NCBI GenBank assembly: GCA_963691705.1 | Contig: OY829537.1 | Span: 27,466,078-27,530,077, forward strand | Reading direction: 5' to 3' | DNA: 64,000 bases | Origin: Viola odorata | Lineage: Eukaryota; Streptophyta; Magnoliopsida; Malpighiales; Violaceae | Shown here: positions 43,519-54,123 of the stretch, in pieces | Position numbering within the stretch: the stretch's first letter is position 1 | Layout of the letters: the number at the start of each line of letters is the position of its first letter | Notes under the pieces: model-generated | Databases searched by the model: none | What the model was told of the DNA's origin: nothing | What the model saw: the letters and a program-made list of their open reading frames with translations, nothing else | Position numbers and translations under genes: made by a program

Positions 43519-45740
43519 ATGTCTCATATTAGAGCCGCTGCGGGCACTGAGAATCCCATAAATCTCGAGGCTAGGAGAGCTCGTAGTATTCTTGATTGTA
43601 GTGAGGTTTTGAGAGTAGAGCTAGAGGAGAACGGTATCACCTTTCCCTTGGGCTGCCGCCCTCATATCCCTATGAAGGATATCCGGCTTCATGATGCCAT
43701 GTGGGGAAAGTTCCGGGTGGTTTATTTCAAGATGTTCCTCTACGGATTTCATCTTCCGATCCATTCTTCTCTGATGAAGCTGCTAAATCATCTGCCACCT
43801 GGGATCTCAATCCTGTTCAAATAACTCCATCTTCCTGGAGTGGGATTTATGCCTTCCTTCGGGCGTGCGAGATGAAGCATATTTTCACTCCCTCCCTCGA
43901 TCTGTTTCGCACGTTTTTCAGCCTGAGTTGCCGCGACTGCTTGGTGGATATCACCCCAAGATGGAATGACGCCATCGTGCGGTTTTTCTGGCGGAACTTT
44001 CAAGGTTTTGAGGACAACGTGGGCAACTGGAAAAATGGCTTCTTTACCCTTCGCCTGCCGTCTCGCTGGTGGCGCGGGGGTTTTAACCGAGAGATTACCA
44101 GTACCGCTTGGAAAAAACCAGAAGTGCTATCTAGTATCGACGTATCCCATGTTAACGCCTTCTTAGAGATAGAAGGGTCTTTCCGCGTTCGGGAATTTGC
44201 TCGGGTTAGGCCTTTGAAAGAGTGTGCCGTTGGTGAGTTTTTCTTTGGCCACGTTATCGCTTCAATTTGCTTGCTATATTAATATGTTTTCGCTGGCAGG
44301 TAGCACTGAGGGTTGTTCTTCCGGAGGAAATAACGTCCCTCTGAACGTAGTGCCGCTTCAAACATTGCCCCCTTCTCCGCCACCTGAGAGCTCCAGCCGT
44401 TTGCCTATTCCACCGAGGGGAAGGAGAACTAAGACCGTCGTGACGTGCAGTGCTTCCGCTCGACCTTCTCGTTTTGTTGAGAATTGGTTGCCGCCTCGGG
44501 GTAGGGGAGTGATTCCGAGTCATTCTGAGACTGGACTAGTAGACAGCGATAGTGAGAGCATGGATACCGGTCCCAAACTACGTCAAGCCACTTTTGCCCA
44601 ATGAATGAAGCTTAGGGCAAGAAAAAACAATTCCGCGGTGGAGTCGACCGATGATGATAGCGAAGAGATAGCTGCCGAGACGGAGCGTCTCTAGAAGAAA
44701 ATTCAGAAAGACAAGACTAGTCCACCAATTCCTCCCTTGAGGGAGGTTAACGCAGTCCCTACCGTGAAGATGGACACTTCTCATGTCGCGAGTACCTCGC
44801 AAGCAGCGAAGGTCATCAAGGTGTCTTCGGTCATTCCTTCCAAAACTGATGAGGTTTCAATTGCGGTGGACCCACCCTTGCCGCTTAGTGGCCCTGATTC
44901 TCCGATCTCTTCCTATATTCCGAATGTGTCCGTGCCAGTTTAGAACCCTATTGTTCCTCCTGACTCTTTCCCGAGGAAGCCTCAACCCTTATTCCTTTCT
45001 TCAATTTCGGGCATTGGTGATTGCGCCAAAAATTATTCTCCTCCTTATATCGCCAATCTTTCCCCTCAAGGTCCTCAAGGAAATGTCACATACCAGCTGG
45101 ATCTGTCATCCTTTGGGACTACTGGGCTTCACGCTTTAGGGATATCGGATCCGCTATCGCGAGATGAGCCAGTAGGCTCTATAGTGGGTCAAATGTTCAG
45201 CTCTTCGAAGGACAAGGAAGAGTTCCTACGACATCCCCCTGAGGTTCAGATTCACGCCTCCTGAACGACATGTTGGCCAGCTTCCGCGAGCTGCACTATT
45301 TTCTCGAGGATCAGCGCGGCAAGGTTCGGCGTTCTCCCGATTCGAGGGAACAACTAGATGCTGCTTTGGCGAAGGCAACAAAGCTGTCCAAGCTTCAAGA
45401 TCAAACCCGGGCAGAGCTGAACGAGTGTCACGCCGAGCTTGCACGAGAAAAATCAAAAGGGAAGGCTAAAGTAGAATTGCTGGAGGCGGAATTGGTGGCG
45501 GCTGACAAGAGAAACTCTTTCCTTCGCGAAGAGATATCGTCCCGTGACGTGGATCTGACCAAAGTACCTTCAAAGATAGCCTGGTGGAAAAACAAGACCC
45601 CGGAGGTCTGTATCATCGGATTTATAGATCTCTTCCACTAGGGGACTGTTGATTCATCTAAGCTGGCAGATTACACCTCCAAAAAATTAAAGGACTTAGG
45701 CGAAGGCGAGGGAGATTTTCTTTCTTTCGGGGAGGAATAA
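43519..45740 (+). pseudogene. Antisense gene 3 (Transposase_28-like domain plus coiled coil), Tat-B copy
   Basis: ATG 43519 (MSHIRAAAGTENPINLEARR). Domain blocks: RLHDAMWGKFRVVYFKMFLY, VQITPSSWSGIYAFL, RWNDAIVRFFWRNFQGFE, NWKNGFFTLRLPSRWWRGGF. A frameshift lies near 43790. A 67-base intron (44233-44299, GTGAGT...GGCAG) joins Ala-Val-Gly to Ser-Thr-Glu-Gly in frame, giving SSGGNNVPLNVVPLQTLPPS as in the other copies. The distal half contains DSPISSYIPNV, a helical coiled coil with LAREKSKGKAKVELLEAE, and ends GDFLSFGEE-TAA at 45738-45740. Stops near 44602, 44693, 44942 and 45262. Confidence 0.75.
44233..44299 (+). other. Spliceosomal intron in antisense gene 3, Tat-B
   Basis: GTGAGT donor, TTTTCGCTGGCAG acceptor, 67 bases, same site and length as in Tat-A. 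Exon frames agree across the junction. Confidence 0.75.
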
Positions 45741-46196
45741 GGAAGTGGCCGCCGCGATATCCGTGCTGGGCCATGATTAATCAAGGCTGACCCTTCAAAG
45801 GGTTTTCCTTTTTATTTGCTTTCTTTGTCTTGTAATAACGCCTTATCGCGCAACGATATCTGTATTTCATTCTTAGATAATAACTGACCCTTGTTTCACT
45901 TTTCCGCGCTATCTCCATTATTGTCATATCGCTTTTGTTTTATTCCAGAAAATCTTTTCTACTTTTTGGAGCATTTAATGCTCGCGATCCTCTCATTAAT
46001 GCGCGAGAAAAATTCGTGGCGACTCAGGCACACGTGTCCGTTCTTTAGGACACCTAGGGCTAGCATGCTTCAGAATTTTAACAAAATCGAAGCGTTGTTG
46101 CGCTTCTCTAGAGTTATACTCATTGCTTGAGTCCTTTCTCTGTAATGCTCTCATGTAACGACTGCAGCGTCCGTCGTTTCCTTTGACCACTAGGGT

Positions 46197-46203
46197 TATA
46201 AAA
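46197..46203 (+). promoter_or_regulatory. TATA box of antisense gene 4, Tat-B
   Basis: GGGTTATAAAACC, 178 bases before ATG 46375; spacing identical to Tat-A. Confidence 0.7.
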
Positions 46204-46374
46204 CCAAATACTTATTTCTTTTCTTATTTTTACCATCCTGCTTTCTTTATAGTCTCTCTAGCCGTCTTGTTTTCCTTCCACCATTCAAGGCTCTCGAAGT
46301 GCTCTTTTCCTAAAGGTATCTCCTTTTTTCTCCCCTCATCTTCTTCGTCTTTACTTTTTTATTTATTTTCTGCC

Positions 46375-48763
46375 ATGGCCAAGACTCGTCGCCCTGAGTC
46401 GAAGTCCGTCGATGAGAAAAAGATAGATATTACGGTTAGTAGTATCACCTCTGAAATCGTTCTCAATGAGCACTTAGCCGCTCATAATGCGATTATTCCT
46501 GATGGTTTTGTGGCCACTGTTGCCCCTAAATCGTTACGCTTGAACAGCGTTTTGATGGGCAAACGTAGGGTTCTATATGCAAAAATGTTCCGTTATGGTT
46601 TTTGGATTCCCATCGATCCTTACATAAAACAATTGCTTGTCGCCTGTGATTTAAATCCCGTCCAATTATCCCCAAATGCCTATTGCTGCGTATGTGCCTT
46701 TCTGGAGCTTTGTAAATATAAGGGGATTGCTTCCCCTTCTCTTTTGTTGCTTAAATCGGTTTTTAAGCTGATGAAGTGTTGGGGTGTGATAACAATATCG
46801 CCCCGTTATGATGATGACTCACTCAAGTCTTTTACTTGGAAACTCCTTCACATTGAGTCTTCTGTCGATGCCTGGAAAAAGGAGTTCTTTGTGATAAATC
46901 TTCCTGAAGCTCTTGGTCCCTGGTGGCGGTCTGGGTTTAACCAAGACGTCAAGGATAAGGTCTGGGGCCGGCCGGAAAACCTTCCTTAGCGGGAACAAGG
47001 CTGGCTAGACAAATTGCTTCAACTGGAAATCAGCGTTCACATCCGTTATGTGGCATGCGGGGCTGATATCAAGGACTATGTTAGACGTGAGTGCCGTGTC
47101 GCTCCTTTCCTTATTACCGCTAGTACTAATGCTAACGCTATTTTGTGGCCATGCAGCGACGGATCCTGATTACAAGCCTGAAAGTGTTAGGAGGCGAGTG
47201 AAAAGAGCCCAGGAGAGAGAAGAAAAAGAGAGGGCAGCCTCCACGGGAGTTACTGATAACCCTACTGTACTGCCTACTGCTTCCGTGAGCCTTGCTCAAG
47301 TATCCTCTTCCTCGGCTGGTGAGGGAAATACCGACATTCCTTCAGGTATCCCCATCGTGACCGTCGCTGCCCCTCCTGCCCAGCCATCTTCTTCTAAAGT
47401 TCCTAAGGCCTTTGCCAAAGGAAAAAAGAAGAAAAGAACAAGAAGTGTTGCCGCTCTCACTCCTTCTCCGGACGCGGCAGGTTCTTCGGAAGCACCTCCT
47501 CTTAATACTGCTGTCGTGAGTGTGCTTTTTGGTTGCGATATGCTGTGTATTGACGTTTGTTGCCATTCCTTTTGTTTTTCTTATCTGTGCTTTGTACTGA
47601 GTTCTTTGTAGTATACTGTTACCGTTTCTACTTCCGCATCTCCCGTAGGCGATATGGACATGGGTTATGTGCTGGGTGGTTCCAGGAAGAGATCTCGGTC
47701 AGAGGGCGAGGGTGGAAGCTTATCTTCTACTATTGCTGCCACGGAAGTCAGGCCTGATAGGGCCTTTGTTTCTATGGAGGCACCTCAGAATAACCCGTCT
47801 GAATTTCAAGCTAATATGGGTACGATAGAGTCTTTCGGGGCTTCGCCCAATTCTTTCGGCGGGCATGTTCACTCATATGGTCCTAACTTGGACTATCAAG
47901 AGGGTTTGCAGGACTATTCGGGCTATCATCCTCACGGTTCCTACCTCGTCCAAGGGGGCCCTTCTACACAGGTTCATCCTCCTGTTCCCTTGGCGTTTGT
48001 CCCTTCGAGCGTTCCTTTGTCGCAACATTTCGGCGATGGGAGCACCGCCTTCAATTTTGCCGCAGATCTAAGCCCAATGGGTGAGTCCAGCACTGTGACT
48101 CACCAGGTTGGCTTGTATGATTTTCGCAATACAGGTTTAGCGGCCCTTGGGGGTGATGGCTCGCACGAGGTTTCCGCTCTATTAGCTGCTCAGATACTAT
48201 CTTCCGTTGCTGAACGGGAAGCTTTCCTCTCCAAGGTTGATGACGACAAGGCGAATTCGATGTGCTCTAGCCTCTTCGCCAATTTTGTGAAGTTCCATTA
48301 CTGGACCGAGCACGCGCAGCGTCAGGCTATCTCTCTTACCGCCTCTTTGTCTGAACTTTCGCGAGAGTGAAATGAAAAGGAGAAGTTGCTGGGGGAAAGC
48401 ACACAACTACTGCTAACCCAGCAAGAGCTAAAGGGGCAAACGACCACCCTTGATGCTGCCTTATCAGCGGAAAGAGCCAATAATGCTGACCTAGAGGAAG
48501 AGAGGTCATCTTTAACAAGGGAGAGAGCTGCCCTGGAGGAAAGGAAGAACGCTCTGGAAGAGGAGTCAGCCGATAAATATCTGTGGTACATTGAGCGGAC
48601 TGCCACTATTTTGGTTGATTGCTTCGAGGAAGTCCATGGAATGGCCGCGTATAAGGGTGAGGAGGTCACGAGGGCTTTCAAACTGAAGTCCGCAGACCTC
48701 AATGAAGCGGGTTATCGCCAAGCCAAGGCAGAGGACTGGAAACGGAGGAACCCTGAGGGTTGA
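46375..48763 (+). pseudogene. Antisense gene 4 (Transposase_28-like domain plus coiled coil), Tat-B copy
   Basis: ATG 46375 (MAKTRRPESK). Exon 1 carries RLNSVLMGKRRVLYAKMFRY, NPVQLSPNAYCCVCAFLEL and ISPRYDDDSLKSFTWKLL...WKKEFFVINLPE. Intron 1 is 47087-47156 (GTGAGT...ATGCAG, 70 bases); intron 2 is 47516-47648 (GTGAGT...CCGTAG, 133 bases). Exon 2 is Ala/Ser-rich with KGKKKKRTRS. Exon 3 begins GDMDMGYVLGGSRKRSRSEG and leads to a Gln/Glu coiled coil (48370-48560) and a conserved SADKYLWYIERTATI C-terminal block, ending RRNPEG-TGA. Stops at 46987 and 48368 break it. The basic patches suggest a nuclear protein, but this is inference. Confidence 0.75.
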
Positions 48764-49883
48764 CGTATCATAAAGCCTTGCTGCCTCTTTCGTACTTATT
48801 GGGAATTAACAGACTTTTTTGTTTTTCGCCTCTGTTGCGTTATTGTTTTGGCCTTGGGACTTGTGACCTTTCAAAGGCATTTTTATATGTTCAAACAGTT
48901 TATAATCTTATCACTGTCTTTCCTTTAGCTTTCACTTTCGAAGGCTCCCTTAACGCCGTTATCGTCCTGATAACATAATGAGTTTACTTTCTTGAGCAGA
49001 CTCGTAGCATTTCAGCAATAGATGTCGCTGAGGTCAGTATCGGGTTAGCTTTCCCGGCGAGCCTCATAGTATCGCCGCTTGTGCAGTCGTCAATCTTTCC
49101 GCTGCTCGAAAGGTATTCTGCACATTCTCAATTGTAAACCATCAGTAGCATAACGGGTTACAAGAGATAGTAATTACCCATAGGAGCGTTTCCGCTGCCG
49201 TCATAGGGCATTAGTATGGAAGCCGCGTGAATCGCTTTTTCTGTCAGCTCTACTTCACTAGGGATTACGCATCTAGTTACTAGCTGGAATTTCGCGATTC
49301 TTTGCATTTCCATCTTTCCACGACCGCCCTGGAAAGTGCCTCATCTTAGTGAGCCGTCGGATCGGGACAGACTGTCACAAGGATAGGACTTTTCACTTTC
49401 AGGCGTTGTCCTCGCGTCTAGAATCATGCCCTCACTTGATGGACCGACTACACTAGTCCGGTCACTAAGATAGGACTTTTCGTTTCTAGAACGGAGTTAC
49501 TATTTCCTTGGGGTGTGTCTTATCTCGATGAGCCGTCTCTACGAGAACAGTCAGTACAAGAAAAGGACTTTTCACTCCCCGGGGTTGCTAGCCGCTCGCT
49601 TAGTGAGCCATCTGATCAGGACCGGCATTCACAAGGATAGGACTTTTCACTCCCCGGGGGCGCTAGGGATCTTTCAATCCCAACGCTAGTTCAAGGCATG
49701 CTGGGTCGTGCCCTCACTTAGTGAGCCATCTGATCAGGACCGGCATTCACAAGGATAGAACTTTTCACTCCTAGGACCCCCCCATTTTTTATCTGCACAA
49801 AAGCAACCACAAACACCCAAGAAAGCTCTCTCACCGAGCGTTAGCTAAGGTTAGGGTTGGCATTAGTCAAAGGTGCAGATAAA
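48764..49883. other. Tat-B region where pol and antisense genes converge
   Basis: Between the 3' end of antisense gene 4 (plus) and the 3' end of pol (minus). AT-rich at first (48780-48990), then GC-balanced with the repeat described next. No coding frame; presumably holds terminators for both transcript sets. Confidence 0.6.
49330..49775. repeat. Imperfect tandem repeat, about 5 units of 85-110 bp
   Basis: Units share TTAGTGAGCCATCTGATCAG, GACCGGCATTCACAAGGATA and GGACTTTTCACTCCCCGGGG. The last two (from about 49598 and 49717) are nearly identical over 58 bases; the first three (49348, 49440, 49528) are more degraded. Confidence 0.8.
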
Positions 49884-51040
49884 TCAAGGTCTAGGATAAT
49901 ATAATTTCAAGCGAGCAATATTCCAAGAGTTAGATAAAGGAGTACCATCGAGTGTCTCCAGATGATAGGCTCCTTTTTCGATAACTCGGGTAACGCGATA
50001 TGGTCCATCCCAGTTTGGGCTGAGCTTTCCCACATGTTGACCAGCCGCTCGCTTGTCTCTAAGCACCAGATCGCCTGTCTTTAACAACCGTTCTTTGACG
50101 CGCCTGTTATGGTAACGAGCCATCTTTCGTTTGTAGTGTTGCGTTTTCAGGAGGGTTTCTGCTCGGACCTCTGGTAACGCGTCAAGGTTAGCTCGTAACC
50201 TTTCCTCATTCAGCTCCTCTCGAAAGTGGGCCACTCGCAGGCTCATGGTACCGATTTCTACCGGCGTAACAGCCTCGGTTCCGAAGGCCAATGCGAAAGG
50301 TGTTTCCCCAGTACTAGTTCTAACGGTCATGTGGTATGCCCACATCACGTATGGCAGCTCGTCAGCCCATTTCTTTTAGACCCCTCCAGGTTTTTCTTAA
50401 TGCCGCTGAGGATGCCCCGATTTGTCACTTCTGCCTGTCCATTGGTTTGGGGGTGAGCCACGGAAGAGAATCGTTGCTCTATCCCGAATTCCGAGCATTG
50501 GTCTTTGAAGAATTGGCTGGTGAACTGTGTCCCGTTATCGCTGATTAGGATACGAGGTACGCCAAACCTCATGATAACTTGGTGTTTGAAGAAACACCAA
50601 GTTTTTTCCGCCGTGATGTTGGCGACCGCTTCAGCCTCCGCCCACTTCGTAAAGTAGTCCACTGCCACTATTACAAATTTTAGTTGGGACCTTACCTTTG
50701 GAAACGGGCCCAGGATATCGATCCCCCATTTAGAAAAAGGACAAGGAGTGATGATCTCAGATATTTCAGTGGCGGGACGTCAAGGAATTTTAGAGAACTC
50801 CTGACATTTCAGGCAAATTTGCACATAGTTGTGACAATCTTTCCGGATGGTGGGCCAATAGAATCCAGATCTGAAGACTTGTGCAGTCAGGGTGCCGCCC
50901 GATACGTGCATACCGCATATCCCTTCATGAATTTCGCGCAAGGTGTAAAGACCCACTTACTCCGTTATACATTTAGTCGCTGGGTGCGAAAAGCATCTTC
51001 GAACCAGGTCCCCGTCATAATACGTACAGCGAGCTGCCTA
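49884..51040 (-). pseudogene. pol: Tat-B integrase
   Basis: Pieces in order on the minus strand: HHCC finger remnant (about 51000-50790, FRSGFYWPTIRKDCHNYVQIC then CLKCQ), WGIDILGPF, then 50668-50345 with VDYFTKWAEAEAVANIT, LISDNGTQF and NGQAEVTNR (catalytic Asp, Asp and Glu present), and 50348-49884 with the C-terminal VRTSTGETPFALAFGTEAV and a DLVLRDKR...WDGPYRV SH3-like tail ending ARLKLYYPRP-TAG region. A frameshift near 50350 and a stop near 50785 inactivate it. Confidence 0.85.
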
Positions 51041-51044
51041 TTTT

Positions 51045-51785
51045 AGCACTCTTTTCTTTTCAGCGATATTCTCAGGCAGTTCTTTGTGTTTTAAGTATTT
51101 GATTATGGGGACTCGCCAGTCGTTCTCGAGTTCTTCCACACATAGAGGGATATTCTCAGGCAGTTCTTTGCTCTTCCATGAAGGAGGGTACAGGTAATTC
51201 TTGGTAATACACGCCTTTGGGTATGGATGCTTCCGGGTTTGTAGCCAGCTCAGCAAGGTTGTCAGCTTCGGCGTTATCCTCTCGGGCAATGTGCTCAAAA
51301 CTGACTTGCATACCTTCTTTCTTTATTTCTAATAGTTCCCGCATCACTTTGGAGAGATACTAGACCATGATGGGCTCCCGAGCTTGAGAGCGCCCCAAGA
51401 CCTGGTAGATTACTAGTTTGGAGTCACCACAAATTTTTAGATGCAGGTCTCCTGTTCTTCCGGTATCGTGCCTACCTTTGGAAGAAAGGCTTCTCCCTAT
51501 CCGGAGTCCGGCTAGTAACGCCTCATATTCTGCCGCATTATTGGATAATGGTTGCAGGATTCGGATAGCGTATTGTATTCGCATATCGTGCGGCCCGTTT
51601 ATAAAGATTCCTGCTCCAGCCAATTCTTGATTTTTAGCCCCATCTACATGAATGATCCAGAGGTCCGTATAAGTTTCCAGAAACGGGAGATCCAAATCAC
51701 CCCATTCCTCTTCGGGTACGTCTGTTAACGGATCCTCTGTAAAGGTGCATTCTGCTATAAAATCTGCCAAGATTTGAGCCTTCAC
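51045..51785 (-). pseudogene. pol: Tat-B second (archaeal-like) RNase H
   Basis: Frame 51785-51360 holds WIIHVDGAKNQELAGAGIFI, NNAAEYEALLAGLRIG and ICGDSKLVIYQV, the metal-binding Asp/Glu/Asp blocks of the additional RNase H typical of Tat elements. After a stop at 51360 the domain ends with HIAREDNAEADNLAELATN. This second domain is diagnostic for the Tat lineage. Confidence 0.85.
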
Positions 51786-51947
51786 AGATGGCCGAGACTG
51801 ATACTGCAGCCCGTATTGCTCGAGTTCGAGAGCCTAGATTAGCATTCTGCCCGAGGATTCAGGCTTTCGAAATATCCTCTTTAGAGGTTGGTCTGTAAGC
51901 ACGATAACGGGGTAGGATTGGAAGTATCAGCCCATTTTTTGAGTGGC

Positions 51948-53882
51948 TTATATCAGTGCGAACGCTATTTTCTCAATTCGGGCGTATCGCAACTCCGCAT
52001 CTTTCAGAACGTGACTTACAAAATATACGGGGCGGTGCGCGTGGCTATCGTCGCGAACGAGGACGGCACTAACCACTTCGTTGGCAGCGCCGAGGTATAA
52101 ATATAAAGTGTCACCCAGCTCCGGCCTTGTCAGCAGTAGGTCGGACGATAGGTAGTTTTTTAGGCTGACGAATGCCTCCTCGCATTCTGGGGTCCATCCG
52201 AACGGTGCTTTCTTGCGTATGACTTTGAAGAAAGGGAGGCATTTTTTGCCCTGTTTGGAAATAAATCGCCTTAAAGCGATGGCGCGCCCCGTCAGCCTTT
52301 GTACCTCCTTAACGGTTCTTGGAGATATCATGTCTTGTATGGCTTTAATCTTTGAGGGATTAGGTTGGATTCCTTTTTGGCTGACTATGTAGCCCAGGAA
52401 CTTTCCCGTCTGAAACGCGAACATGCATTTTCGAGGGTTCAGTTTCATGCGATGCCTTTTCATTACATCAAAAACTTCCTTTAGATCCCGCAGGTGATTT
52501 TGAAAGTTCATGCTTTTTACCAATATATTGTCAACGTATGCTTCCACATTCCTTCCTATCTGTTCTTCGAATATTCTGTTTGCCATACGTTGGAAAGTCG
52601 CCCCTGCGTTCTTTAGCCCAAACGGCATGGCCGTATAACAGTAGGTGGCTTTAGGAGTGATGAAGGCAGTTTTTTCTTCATCTTCCACAGCCATGGGAAT
52701 TTGGTGATATCCGGAGTTGGCGTCAAGTGAACTCAAATATGCGTACCCGGCAGTCTGATCGACTAATTGGTCAATTCGAGAAAGCGGGTAGCAATCCTTA
52801 GGGCAAGCATCGTTCAGATCAGTAAAGTCAATACACATGCGCCAATCTCCGTTGGGCTTAGGAACGAGAACTGGGTTGGCTAACCAGGTAGGGTATTGAA
52901 CTTCGCGGATGAACCTCGCCTCAAGGAGCTTCGTTATTTCTTTATCGACGGCTAAAACTTTTTCCGTAGAAAATGCGTGTCGCTTTTGCTGGACCTGTTT
53001 GACGCTAGGGTCAACATTGAGCTGGTGTTCTGCTATTTCGCGCGATATTCCTGGCATGTCTGCGGGTTTCCATGCAAATTCTCCTCGACACTTGTTCAAT
53101 AACCGGGCTAACTGAAGGTTTTCCTCTGAACTGAGCCTTTCGCTGACTAGGAAGTCTACTTCCTCTATGCTGATCACTAGTACGGGTACCATTTTGTCAA
53201 GAGGTTGAGCGCGCTTCTCATCACCTTGTTCGTATGGGTCCGCCGTTATACATACATACCTATCACAACTCTTTTGAGTCATGAGCAGGTAACATTCGGC
53301 CGCCAATTTTTGATTGCCCTTTATCGCTACCACTCCGTCCCAGGAGGGGTATTTCATCTTCAAATGCTTCTGAGATATTACCGCTCCAAAGCGGTTGAGA
53401 AAAGGTCGTCCGAGTATGACATTGTAGGGTAAGTTTAAGTCCACGACAAGGAATAACAGATCCTCTGACCGCTTGGAGGTGTCTTCTTTGAAGTATACGG
53501 GCAGAGTAGTTATCCCTGTGACTGGGATTGGGACCCCGTCCACCCCAATTATGGGTTTCTTGCAAGGTATTAATTCGTTGTCGGGTCGTTTCATGAGATT
53601 GTAGGCCTCCAACGAGAAGAGGTTCACTGCACTTCCGTTATCTATGAGAGTTCTTCTGACTCCGTGACTGGCAATGATGGGCGTAACCACCAATGCATCA
53701 TTATATGGATAGACAACGCATTTCTCGTCCTCTTCGGAGAAGGCTAATACCATGCGATCTAGGACGCTTATCATTTCACCTTTCTTTGTCGCGCCATCTC
53801 GCTTGTATTTTTCTCCTAACGCCGTCGTGGGTGGTTCTGGTTCATCCATGTAAGGAGTCCCTCCCGCTATGATGTTAATCAT
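51948..53882 (-). pseudogene. pol: Tat-B protease, reverse transcriptase and RNase H
   Basis: An open frame of 644 codons. Protease: TLIDNGSAVNLFS and PYNVILGRPFLNR (residues about 90-175). RT: WLANPVLVPKPNGDWRMCID, LSSLDANSGYHQIPM, MPFGLKNAGATFQRM, then EAYVDNILVKS: the catalytic YVDD is YVDN, which removes one of the two metal-binding Asp residues. RNase H: LYLYLGAANEVVSAVLVRDD, in which the usual first catalytic Asp of (L)-x-x-D is also absent, plus RPVYFVSHVLKDAELRYA. The frame ends at 51948; homology runs on into the second RNase H. The missing Asp alone should abolish polymerisation. Confidence 0.9.
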
Positions 53883-54123
53883 AGGGAAGCCCTCGTCATC
53901 TACCGCGAAAGTTTCCTCACCTCTTCATCCGGGTGCATTATCCTTTTGTGGTACGCAAGGGGGTACTTGTCGGTCATCTGCGACCCTTTTCGTGGGATTA
54001 TCTCTGGCGTCTTCTCTTACTTTGGTTGCGAATTCTCCCAAGTAACCCTCTTCCACCAAACGTTCTATTGCTGATTTTAAGTCCCTGCATACTTCGGTAG
54101 AATGCCCCCTGGCTTTGTGGAAC
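53883..54123 (-). other. Tat-B gag-pro linker with frame breaks
   Basis: Degraded sequence encoding, in changing frames, the zinc-knuckle region (FHKARGHSTEVC then DLKSAIERLVEEGYLGEF) between gag and protease. Confidence 0.6.

Noticed and set aside
52909..53115. Plus-strand short frames over Tat-B pol, and minus-strand frames over Athila-1 pol
   Set aside because: They mirror real coding frames on the other strand and have no independent support.
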